Part shown: positions 55,521-64,000 of the stretch, in pieces
How the letters are laid out: each line of letters starts with the position of its first letter
Position numbering within the stretch: the first letter of the stretch is position 1
NCBI GenBank assembly: GCA_022410635.1
Contig: JAJVDF010000297.1
Span: 119,917 to 183,916, forward strand
DNA: 64,000 bases
Direction: 5' to 3'
DNA from: Tretioscincus oriximinensis
Lineage: Eukaryota; Chordata; Lepidosauria; Squamata; Gymnophthalmidae
Made by a program: the position numbers and the translations under genes
The notes under the pieces: generated by a model
What the model was told of the DNA's origin: nothing
Database searches by the model: none
What the model saw: the letters and a program-made list of their open reading frames with translations, nothing else

Positions 55521-57239
55521 AATTTATAGCAGGAGCTAGAGACAATGTTGATTCTTTGTGTAGGAAAAATTATGTTGCTGAACTTTCCTTTATTGATTAG
55601 TAATTACATTCATTACTTCTTTTTAGGGATGTGCTGAATTGCCATTTGTCAACTATCAATTACATTTAGAACCTGTTAGGTGCTTTTCTTAACAAACTTG
55701 ACTTTGTTTGGCATTGTTCCTTTTCCTGATAATAAATAGCACAACATGAGAAAGTTGCCCATTTTCTCCACCCATCTTTGCTGAATGCCCAGACCTTCAG
55801 GGGCTCTCTATAAATACACAGTGGCATTCAGCATAAGCATGGCAAAGCACACTATATGTCTCTCCATGAAGGCTCTGAAATGGCAAGGAAGATGTGTATA
55901 TCAAGTAGATAGGTTCTCTGTTTCCTATGGGGACCTATAAGGAAGAGAGCGCCCAAATGAACCAGAACAATAATGAAAAGTGCCTATTTGTTTTTGGCCT
56001 CTAACTGTTGTCCAGATTTGGTTAACACAAGTTCAGCACACCCCTGCTTCTTTTGTATATTGTTTTACCAATTATTAACTGATTTCAATTCTGAAAAAGA
56101 AATAAATTGCAATTATCATTACTGTTCAGAGCCATTCAACACAAGACTGCATTAATAGTCAATATTTGATTTGCTCAGTGTTTTTGAAAATCTTAAATGT
56201 TCCCCAGTACCAATTGGGTATAGAGATGCTCACTCCAAGAGAAGTATAGTTAGAATTTCTGTGAAAACCTGTTTGTCCATGATTAACAGAAAATTAGTAC
56301 AGTATCAGATAAATTAAATGGGGATGAATTGGATCCAGGTTACAATCACTTTCTCAAGCACAATATGACATTTCAAATATCCATCATCCATTCTTCACTC
56401 TTTAATATATTCTGGATTACTTGGCATTTTACATGATTCATTTGATTTAGTACACCATCTAATTGTGTATCTTAATTATTGTCATACAGATTGGCAGATA
56501 ACAAAATATGATCTCTTAATTCATCTGATGAGTTGTCAGTTATTCAAGGCTTCAGTTCTTTTTTATCTTATCCTTATCTTACTCTAAAAAACATAAGAGG
56601 AAACCTACTGAACTGGACTAAGAACAGCTTTCCCTGTTCACTCTTTCCCGTACCCTTTTTAGATCTCTGTTTTTGCACAATTTATTAATTTCACTTTCTT
56701 GAGGTGCCGAGTTAATTGTTGGTCAGAATTCTGTATTTTGTTTGTTTTCAATTAATTTTTTAAAAAGAAATAATAAAAATACTTAGTTAAAAAGTTATTA
56801 AATGTGGCTCATCATACTATAGCATTAGGCTGGAAAGATGTGAATCTTTGGACACATAACAGGTGGTTTAAATATGTAGATGAGCAACTTGAATTCGATC
56901 TTCCCAACAGAAAAACTATTATATCCAGAAAATATAAGATTGTCCTGCAGAGAGAACGAGTTTGATCAATCAAAACACAGTACCCAGGATTTTAATTAAA
57001 GAAATTGCAAGCCTACAGGTATTAATAGACTTTTAACACCATGTGTATTCAGTGCTGTCCGTGGATGAGGGATTGGTGGGAGGATTTTTCTTTATTTGAT
57101 TTTTGTTTAAATAGATGTGTTATTATGGTTATAAATAAAAGTGACCATTTAAAAAATATATATATGTATATTTTACCTTGGCGTTTAGCTGAAGAAATAG
57201 ATATCCATCTCTACTTTCAGACAGTTGTTTATGAGATAT
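55521..57239. other. AT-rich, with a possible L1-like fragment
   Basis: 56820-56965 reads open as GWKDVNLWTHNRWFKYV and following residues, which faintly resembles the extreme C-terminus of L1 ORF2. This is weak. The rest has no recognisable feature. Confidence 0.3.
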
Positions 57240-57312
57240 CTATGTTTTTATTCTATTTTTATTGTTTTTACCTGCCCTGAGACCTTCAGGGATAGAAATA
57301 TAAACAAACAAA
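57240..57312 (+). mobile_element. Decayed L2-type tail
   Basis: TTTTTACCTGCCCTGAGACC followed by TTCAGGGATAGAAATATAAA matches the tail at 9188-9276. Confidence 0.55.
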
Positions 57313-57334
57313 CATACCCATCCATACAAGGGCG

Positions 57335-57470
57335 GCTTGTTGTACNACTTTAGTGATTACCAGGAGAAGGGTAGGTGGCATGACCTTTTCATAGATACGT
57401 CTACTTCTTCAGATGCTAGGGAACAAATGCCGGGGACAGACTATATGTAGTGAACTGAATGCAGGAAATA
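57335..57470 (-). mobile_element. Penelope-like fragment with degenerate hammerhead
   Basis: GTAGGTGGCATGACC, CGTCTACTTCTTCAGATGCT and AGGGAACAAATGCCGGGG follow the order of the 50141-50200 arm. On the minus strand the motif keeps GCATCTGAAGA and a GAAA, but stem II is shortened and imperfect. It is an old copy. Confidence 0.65.
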
Positions 57471-58099
57471 ACAACAGATATGTAAATGTGGTTAAGATTA
57501 TTAACCAGATCAAGTACATCTAAAATACAGAAGTTCATCTTCTTAAGTGGAGGAAAGGACCTAGAAGAAAAATATGCAGCTGGGTAAAAGTGTATCAGTC
57601 AAACATATGCAGAAAAGTAGAGATAAAATCAGTTAAATTTAAGAAAAGAAATCTCAACTCTTTTCCCTAAAATGATCTGCTCTTTCACAATAGCAGTAAC
57701 ACTGTTGAAGTGACTGTATATCTTTCTGATATTCATAAATTTCATTTTTCAAGTTTTTAATTGTCACTTTCACATTCATACATATGTACATACGTACATT
57801 TTTTCCTTAAGGCTTTTCCTTAACTGGTTGGCAAAACTTTGAAAACAGTGTTTCCCATATAACGATATTCATCATTTTAACTATCTGTCTATCCAAATCT
57901 GTTATTTTGTTTGTTTTTAAAAGGGTTACATTTCCTAAGTTACAGCCCATTAGGGTTTCATGGTTGAGTTATATTGCTAAGGAAAATAAAATGATTAAAA
58001 TGTCATTTTAATAAACAAAGCTAGAATCCTTTTGTAAAACACCATTAGGATCATATATATGCTCAAGTACCAATTTTCCAGTGTGCTGGGATAATGAGT
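57471..58099. other. No recognised feature
   Basis: AT-rich, unassigned. Confidence 0.5.
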
Positions 58100-58560
58100 A
58101 ATCTAAAAGCACATATTTAAGTACAGATAATGACTCTATTTATTCACTTCTCATTAGCAGTACAAAGGAGCTAAAATAGATCTCATTGCTATTCATTCCG
58201 TAATGTACCCTTGTCACTCTCATATTTTTTATAAAAAAAGACAAAGTACATTCACTATAATTATTGCAATTTTAAAAAAGGTCTAGATATTGTTTCCAAG
58301 ATATCAGGTGTAGTATCCTTACTGAGTTTGGAAAAAAAAAAGAAGAATGAAATACGTATCAACGAGCTCGGTTTATCCATTGGCAAGCCATCTCAAATTA
58401 CGGCTAGAATGACAGCAATGCTGAGTGACCTTCTATTTCAGAGTTCATGTGTAGAAAGTGCAGCTTCTTTGAACGATGCTAGAGTACGAGGCATGCACTC
58501 CTATGCCTCTAGCTGCATTAAATAATTGACAACACAGAGACCAGAGAAAGAAATCTTTAA
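58100..58560. other. Repeat-free stretch, possible conserved noncoding DNA
   Basis: The segment 58340-58520 has complex sequence (for example ACGAGCTCGGTTTATCCATTG) unlike its surroundings and no transposon signature. It includes a 65-codon plus-strand frame without a known domain. Confidence 0.3.
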
Positions 58561-59689
58561 CACATATTTTACACATTAAAATCAATAATTTAATTTAAAC
58601 ACATTCCAACCTTTTGAGGGATAGATATGAAATCCTGCAAAACTACAGGGCCTATTTAATGGTTTACTGTGAGCAGAAATTTTTAGGTGCTAAATGCTAC
58701 TTACAAAAACTTCTTTATTTTTTAAAGAAGCCACAATACTTGCATGCTAACTTGGAAGAACTCTCCTAATTGGCAAAACTAGTACGATGATATTCAAAAT
58801 TGTCATCTGATAGATGTTAATGTCAAGAGACCAGCAATATATTTTCTGGGAGATAGAGCATTCCGTTTTCCTCCCTTAGCCAATTTAAAATGAAATATGA
58901 CATGTTGCCATCGTATTTAGCATCGCCCTGTCCACATTTCACGTCATTCCCTTTCAGAAATGGCCAGCTCACAGATGTTTCATGACATCACTTTAAAGTT
59001 GATACTGNGACCAAAAAAAGAAAGGAACTTCAGAATAGAAACAAGCCAAGAAACCTATATATATATTACAGTGCAGAATCAACCAAAAATAATGTATTCT
59101 GCACTGGTAAGAGATATCTTCACCTCCACCATCTCTTCTGTCAGCAATATGACATCTTCATATGACACTGCCATGGATCAGAGAACTTCTGAGTTCCAGA
59201 GAATAATGATGTTCTTCCTTAACACATCTGAAATCGATTCATTTGGTTATGACCACATGGATTGCTGGGGAAAAGAGGGGATATACCTTCTGGATTGCTG
59301 CTGAGAAGGCAGAAAATTGAGCTGCACACGCCCAGCCAGCTGCAATGTTGCAGTCTTGTTGGCTAGCATCTTCTCATGCTGCTTGTCNCCTCACAAGGGC
59401 AGAGACAGACAACAGGACTAAAGAAAGCTTACAATGGAGGACGCAAGAATTTTGCTATGCAGATGGAAAAATCTGCAATAAAAGATTCCTCTGCTATTGC
59501 ATATCTCTTCCAGATACATNGCGAAGCCAAATAAAACCTCCATTAAAACCATATGGCTGAAGAGGTAAGATGGTGGAACGTTGCGCCAAGGAAAAGGTAA
59601 GAATGGGGACACACCCTTTGCGAGCAACTTATCCAGAGAACAGTATATTAAATAAAAAGGTTCCCAAGTAAAATAAAATATAGGAAACT
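58561..59689. other. No recognised feature
   Basis: Contains a 114-codon plus-strand frame at 58960-59304 with no recognisable motif and an N. It is more likely chance than an exon. Confidence 0.45.
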
Positions 59690-59711
59690 GAAATAGATGA
59701 TTTACAAGAAA

Positions 59712-59757
59712 AAAGAAGGCAGCATGAGTTTTTGTAGACAAGTCTACTTTTTCAGGT
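59712..59757 (-). mobile_element. Degenerate Penelope-like end
   Basis: GCAGCATGAGTTTTTGTAGA, then CAAGTCTACTTTTTCAGG, retains the stem II arms and order of the hammerhead-like motif, but with a mutated core (CTGAAAA). Confidence 0.5.
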
Positions 59758-60175
59758 TTTTTTGAAATCTGCCACTATGGGGGGCACTAAAATTAGCTAA
59801 ATGGAATGGAAATCCATCAGCCTCTTCAGGATTCTTGCCACAAGTACAGACATATAAAGAACTGAAGAACTGGACTTGCCCATGAAAGATCGTGCTCTAT
59901 ACCTTTTTCTTGTTAGCCTCTAATTTGCTACGAGACCTCCTTGCTAGATCTTTTGGACCCAGGCCCCAGAACTATTTCTTTGTAACAGATGATGTTAAAA
60001 ATATTACAAAGGCAAAATGCGTTTTTGAAATGTGAGAGAATGCTTGCAATAACTCCAAAAGCAGAAATTTCCACAGAAAGGGCTNGTGGACATAAAAGCC
60101 CATGCTTCAGCCATTGTCAACTTTGGCCTGGTTTTACTGTGATACCCTGAGAAAGAACCTGTTCAGAAATCCTTT
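59758..60175. other. No recognised feature
   Basis: No repeat, exon or motif could be supported here. Confidence 0.5.
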
Positions 60176-60790
60176 TTTAAAAAGTGCTTTATTTTTGTAC
60201 AATCAGCTAATATGAACATATAACAGTAAGTAACACTCAATAGTGATAACTGTCAAAATAAATTGAAACTCTCAGTCTTAATACAGTTGATGCACATTAA
60301 TCTGGCCAAAGACATTTCATGTTTTAAAAGTGGGCAAAAATGTAAACCATTGGCTCAATTTCCTTTTGAGAAAAGACTCTGGGAACGAACCATGTGGATA
60401 GAGCTGAACAGCTTTTTATAAGCAGAGTCCATTTGGTGAAAAATATATATTTGTTCGTCTGTTTTCCCACTTATTTTAGATTGTTGAATGAATTCATTTT
60501 TGACTATAGTCCAAGGAATGCAGGAATTCTTGGTGAGAAATTTGGCTGTTTTCCTACGTGATGCATTTTCAAGTTTAGCAACTGTGACCATGCTTTTAAT
60601 CAGATCTTGATGCTTTAGTTTTTCATTATCTTCTCTGAAGAGGATTAGAAACACCAAGGCTGGTGTGAGTCTGGTTTCTAAACTTAACTGTATTATTTCC
60701 ATAACCTTGGAGCAAGTCCACCACAAGTAGGTACACTTCTTGTCACAACGGTGCCAACAAAGTTGGCTACCTTCCCCAACCTTCTGGTCA
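60176..60790 (-). mobile_element. L1 LINE 3' fragment
   Basis: On the minus strand an L1 ORF2 C-terminus is followed by a 3' UTR ending ACAAAAATAAAGCAC (polyadenylation signal) near 60180. No target duplication was identified. It is a different copy from 45674-47346. Confidence 0.8.
60355..60760 (-). pseudogene. L1 ORF2 C-terminal end
   Basis: The frame reads LCWHRCDKKCTYLWWTCSKV. This is the cysteine-rich motif of L1 ORF2 (C-x3-C...H-x4-C), here without the usual histidine. About 110 residues follow to QSLFSKGN, close to the expected end of ORF2. The N-terminal part is missing. Confidence 0.78.
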
Positions 60791-61124
60791 ACAATGCAGG
60801 GGCCCTATGTTTGTTTATATGTTTGTGCATACATACCCCATAGTGTTTTCAATGAAAGTTATCTTTCAAGTTGTGACTTTTGGCCTTTAGCAAGGTACAT
60901 TCTCGGTTTTCTCATCTATTTGCACTCTGATTCCCATAATAGTTTTAGCAATAATAGTGCAAGCTTGTCGTTATTCATCAAAATCTGATAGACCTTGGAT
61001 AAGTAACCTGTGTCCAGTGGAAAGTCATGTGCGAAAAGACTGTCCTGAGAAGAGAGATATTAGCTGAGATATAAAGTTATGTATGGCCAGGAGTTTTAGC
61101 CATCAAGAGGCAGATAATCGAAAA
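60791..61124. other. No recognised feature
   Basis: Unassigned, AT-rich. Confidence 0.5.
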
Positions 61125-61176
61125 ATGTAAGCTGCTTTGAATCCCTCTGGGTTGAAAAAAGTGGGGTATAAAAACC
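61125..61176 (+). mobile_element. SINE S1 tail fragment
   Basis: TGTAAGCTGCTTTGAATCCC and AAAAAGTGGGGTATAAAAAC correspond to the S1 3' end only. Confidence 0.7.
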
Positions 61177-63609
61177 AACCATTGACCTTCCTCCATCTCT
61201 AATGATCACATACTGAGTAAGGAATATGATATGTTTCATTGTGACATTCTAAGAAGGATCAGCTCAGATGTTCTTTAGCCAAACCATCACAAATTGAAAG
61301 AGGAATATAATACCTGTTGATTTGATGAGCAACCAATTACTGCATTATGAAAAAGCTATTGTTTAAACCATACCTTAAATATACAGTATTTTAAAAATAA
61401 GATTAAAAAACATTCTACAGTATTTATTTCACAGACATTCTAGATTATTCAGTTTATAGGGAATTAAGCATACCCACTCTTCTGAAAAGTCTTTCTGTTT
61501 TATTTTAGTATCTTGGTCTTATTTCCCACTTAACTATGCATTCCATAAATACAGTGTTTAAATATAATAGATGTGATTTGCATAAAAGTCTGAAGAAGTC
61601 ACAATACCAAACTGTAATTCATCCATCAAGTGACTAACTTGGAAAGTTCCAGTGTAAATTGAGAATGATTATATTGTTTGGCTTTGTTCAAGTCCTGCCA
61701 TGGTAATCATCAGCTATAAAACAGTCAAATAGATTTGTTATGTGCCAAATCCCAGAACAGACTGCACTGAATGATATGGAGTGACTGTATCAGAAGGGAG
61801 TTCATCTCCCATGATTCTCTCCTCTGCCTTATCTGTTTCGTGTTCTGAGACATAAAAATGCTAGTTTATTTTTTCATCTTTTCCTGCCTCATTTTTTCAT
61901 AGTGCCTATCTTAATAGCATGGTATGGCACCTTTCAACTGTAGATCTTAAGACTACAATTAATTGACATCAATTATTCAAAGAAGCTGTATCTATCTCAG
62001 GCATAACTGGAAAGTATAATTGGAAAAAGGGAAACCTGAAACAAAGCAATGTTGAGTGAGTTGTGTGGGAGCTTACTGAATAAAGGGCAGATACGTGTAA
62101 CTGAGCTCAAATCTAGTATTTAGATGGAAAGTCACAAAGTAAGAAGATAAACTAGATGAGTATTTATTTACACTTCTCTTTGTAATTTCATGGCCCCAAA
62201 TTGCAAAAATAAATATGTTTTGCAATCTTGAATCAGGAAAAGTAATATAGTGGGCTGGGCTTAAAAAAAATAAGATAGTTGGGAAAAGGTCAGTTAGGGA
62301 TTGGACAGCAAGATCAAGCTTGAATATTGTAGTCTAGTGGCCCCACATTCTCTGAACACATTATTATTATGTGACTATGGCATGATTGCCACATTTTTCA
62401 ACAGCATTCATGCCTTAAGAATGGCATGATATGTTATATCACATTATATTAAAATAGTGGGGAAAAGCAGCTTCAGTTTGATTGATAAAAAAAATTAGCC
62501 AAGCTGAATGTGATGCTGCATTATATGATAATAGCAAGAATTATTTGTGCTCAGAGATGGAAAAAAGAGCGAACTCCCATGGCAGGGAACTGGTTTATTA
62601 AACTGATGAATTTCATTGAAATGGGAAAGTTCATTGGATGAATTTGTTAGAAATGGGAGTCTTTTTGTAGACTTTCTACAAAAAATAAAAAGTGGGCTTT
62701 TAATCACAGGCTTTGAAGGCTAAAAAATCATCAATGTGGAGGAATCAAACACATCAACTTACAGAGAAATAAATTGATATAATGGGCTGAACTTATAAAA
62801 AATACTGAGCAGGAGAGAAAGTTAAAGAACTGACTGAGGAAAAATGTGCTTTAACTTAGAAGAGTTTGGCTTTGTGGGTTTTTTTTTTAAAAAAAGGTTT
62901 GTATTAAGAATTAATGCAGAGTTAAGTACATATTTTTTAAAAATAAAGTACTTACCCATCTGGATGCGGATACTGGACACCATTACTTTGGAGGAAGTGA
63001 TGTGCATGTCTTTCTCGAGTTCCCATAAAATGAACACAAAAGTCAGTAGCAATAGTTCTGCACAGCCATGATTCTTGGCCTATTCTGAAATCCAGATAAG
63101 AGACCTGGAAATTTGCCTGAAGACCCTCACATGTTGTCCACCTGTGTTTTTCACAAGTCTAAGGCTTCTTCCTGACTACAAGTTTAAAATCTTTTCAAAT
63201 GGAGATTACACATTCGCAAGTAAGTCTCTACTCATCTCATATATTCTTCTCAGTTCGCTCTGTCCTTGTTATATTTCTTTATATTCTCCCAACATCAGAA
63301 GCTCCAGAAGCAAAGCCGGATCTTGGGCAGGGGCTACAAGGTCTAAAGCCCTGGGCAGCAGGTTGGTGTACGTTTATTGGAGGCAGCAAATTGCTAGCTG
63401 TTTAAATTTAAATTTCTCTCAGTTGCGTCTACTGGGCATGTCCCAGCAGCAGCTGACATGCACTGTATATGTCCCATGAGCCACCACTGACATGCACCAT
63501 TGTACTGTTGCTCTGCATGTGCTGCCACCTGTCTGTCTGTGTGCTGCTTTGCCTGTCTGCCCCAGGCTGCTACTGCAGCCACTGCTTAGGCAGCTGAGAG
63601 TGGGAGACA
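61177..63609. other. No recognised feature
   Basis: About 2.4 kb of AT-rich, unique-looking sequence with short A or T runs (62263, 62490, 62880-62897). The frames at 63075-63634 show no recognisable domain. It is the longest stretch in the window without a recognisable element. Confidence 0.5.
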
Positions 63610-63731
63610 GAGAGCATAGGACTAATGATGTCACTTCTGNAATCTGCTTCCGGGAATGGCACCCGGAGTGACATCATTTCCTGTCCTGCCCAGGGGCGTC
63701 ATATACCCCAAATCCGGCTCAGCACAGAAGG
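63610..63731 (-). repeat. Possible M1-type internal fragment
   Basis: GTGACATCATTTCCTGTCC and ATGATGTCACTTCTG resemble the GTGATGTCACTTC blocks inside the long M1 elements (35230-35320 and 47980-48010). No ends are visible. Confidence 0.35.
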
Positions 63732-63795
63732 CAATGCTGTGCTTGCCTTACTACAATTCCCAACATTATCTGTGAGCAAAGAGTCAATGAGCTTT
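63732..63795 (-). repeat. Dispersed repeat X, copy 3 (short)
   Basis: Reversed, it reads GCTCATTGACTCTTTGCTCA, then CAGATAATGTTGGGAATTGT and AGTAAGGCAAGCACAGCATT. This aligns with 38518-38575 (TTCATTGGCTCTTGGCTCAC, GTGCTGGAAATTGTAGTAAG). Confidence 0.55.
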
Positions 63796-63811
63796 TTACA
63801 GCGATGCTCAA

Positions 63812-64000
63812 AGTCTTGCGGGATTTAGAAGAAGAAAAAGAAGAAGTAGAACTAGGCTTTTATACCCTGCTTTTCTCACCCATAGAGACTCAAAACGGCT
63901 TACAAAGTTATTTTTCACCCAAAGGTTTACATTCTATCTCCCCCACCAGGCTCTGGCGGTTCCCATTTATTTAGTCTCCATTAGTTGCAATTTCATGTAA
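63812..64000 (-). mobile_element. SINE S1, reversed, cut by the window end
   Basis: A GAA-rich tract (63828-63850, the reversed CTT tail) is followed by TTTTATACCCTGCTTTTCTC and CACCAGGCTCTGGCGGTTCC, the reversed 3' half of S1. The head lies beyond the window. Confidence 0.85.

Noticed and set aside
58960..59304. 114-codon plus-strand frame starting MASSQMFHD
   Set aside because: No recognised domain, no splice or promoter context, and one N inside it. Chance is likelier.
63075..63634. Several overlapping frames near the end of the window
   Set aside because: No domain is visible. They lie in mixed unique sequence and repeat fragments.

Overview
This window looks like non-genic DNA from a vertebrate, most likely a non-avian reptile and probably a squamate (lizard or snake). 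The evidence is the repeat content. There are many 5'-truncated CR1-type LINEs whose 3' ends carry ATGTTCTT octamers, L1-type and L2-type LINE pieces, and tRNA-derived SINEs ending in microsatellites. There are also CORE-SINE copies, Penelope-like fragments with hammerhead motifs, solo LTRs, and several families of small hAT-like and Harbinger-like DNA transposons. Base composition is AT-rich, single Ns are scattered throughout, and one 105-base gap (14040-14144) interrupts a CTT tract. I found no intact protein-coding gene, no cellular tRNA or rRNA gene, and nothing prokaryotic (no operons, CRISPR arrays or insertion sequences). The window is probably an intron or an intergenic, gene-poor region.

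Layout. 1-10 kb: an L1-like 3' end, a 1.1-kb CR1 piece, a reversed SINE with a GAT tail, two small hAT-like MITEs, a foldback repeat and several microsatellites. 10-20 kb: two SINEs, a 1.05-kb Harbinger-like element beside a 0.56-kb hAT-like element, a CR1 tail, a possible conserved noncoding segment near 16.0-16.65 kb, and a hAT-like element with a perfect 8-bp target duplication (19146-19588). 20-33 kb: CORE-SINEs, a probable solo LTR, more SINE and CR1 pieces, an L2 reverse transcriptase remnant and a GC-rich foldback. 34-43 kb: two solo LTRs of one family in opposite orientation, each with its own target duplication, plus hAT-like elements and microsatellites. 43-49 kb: a Harbinger-like element with a hAT-like element nested inside it, then a 5'-truncated L1 bounded by a 14-bp duplication, and more MITEs. 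50-60 kb: an inverted Penelope-like insertion, further hAT/Harbinger-like MITEs, and a 1.6-kb CR1 remnant with recognisable reverse transcriptase motifs. 60-64 kb: an L1 ORF2 C-terminal remnant, otherwise mostly unique AT-rich DNA, ending inside a SINE.

The most interesting points are: a near-palindromic Penelope-like insertion carrying one hammerhead-like motif with an intact core and one with a mutated core; a three-copy dispersed repeat I cannot name; precisely datable nested insertions; CTCF-like motifs inside transposons; and a few repeat-free stretches that could be conserved regulatory DNA. Functional ideas are inference. The boundaries and target duplications were read directly from the sequence.
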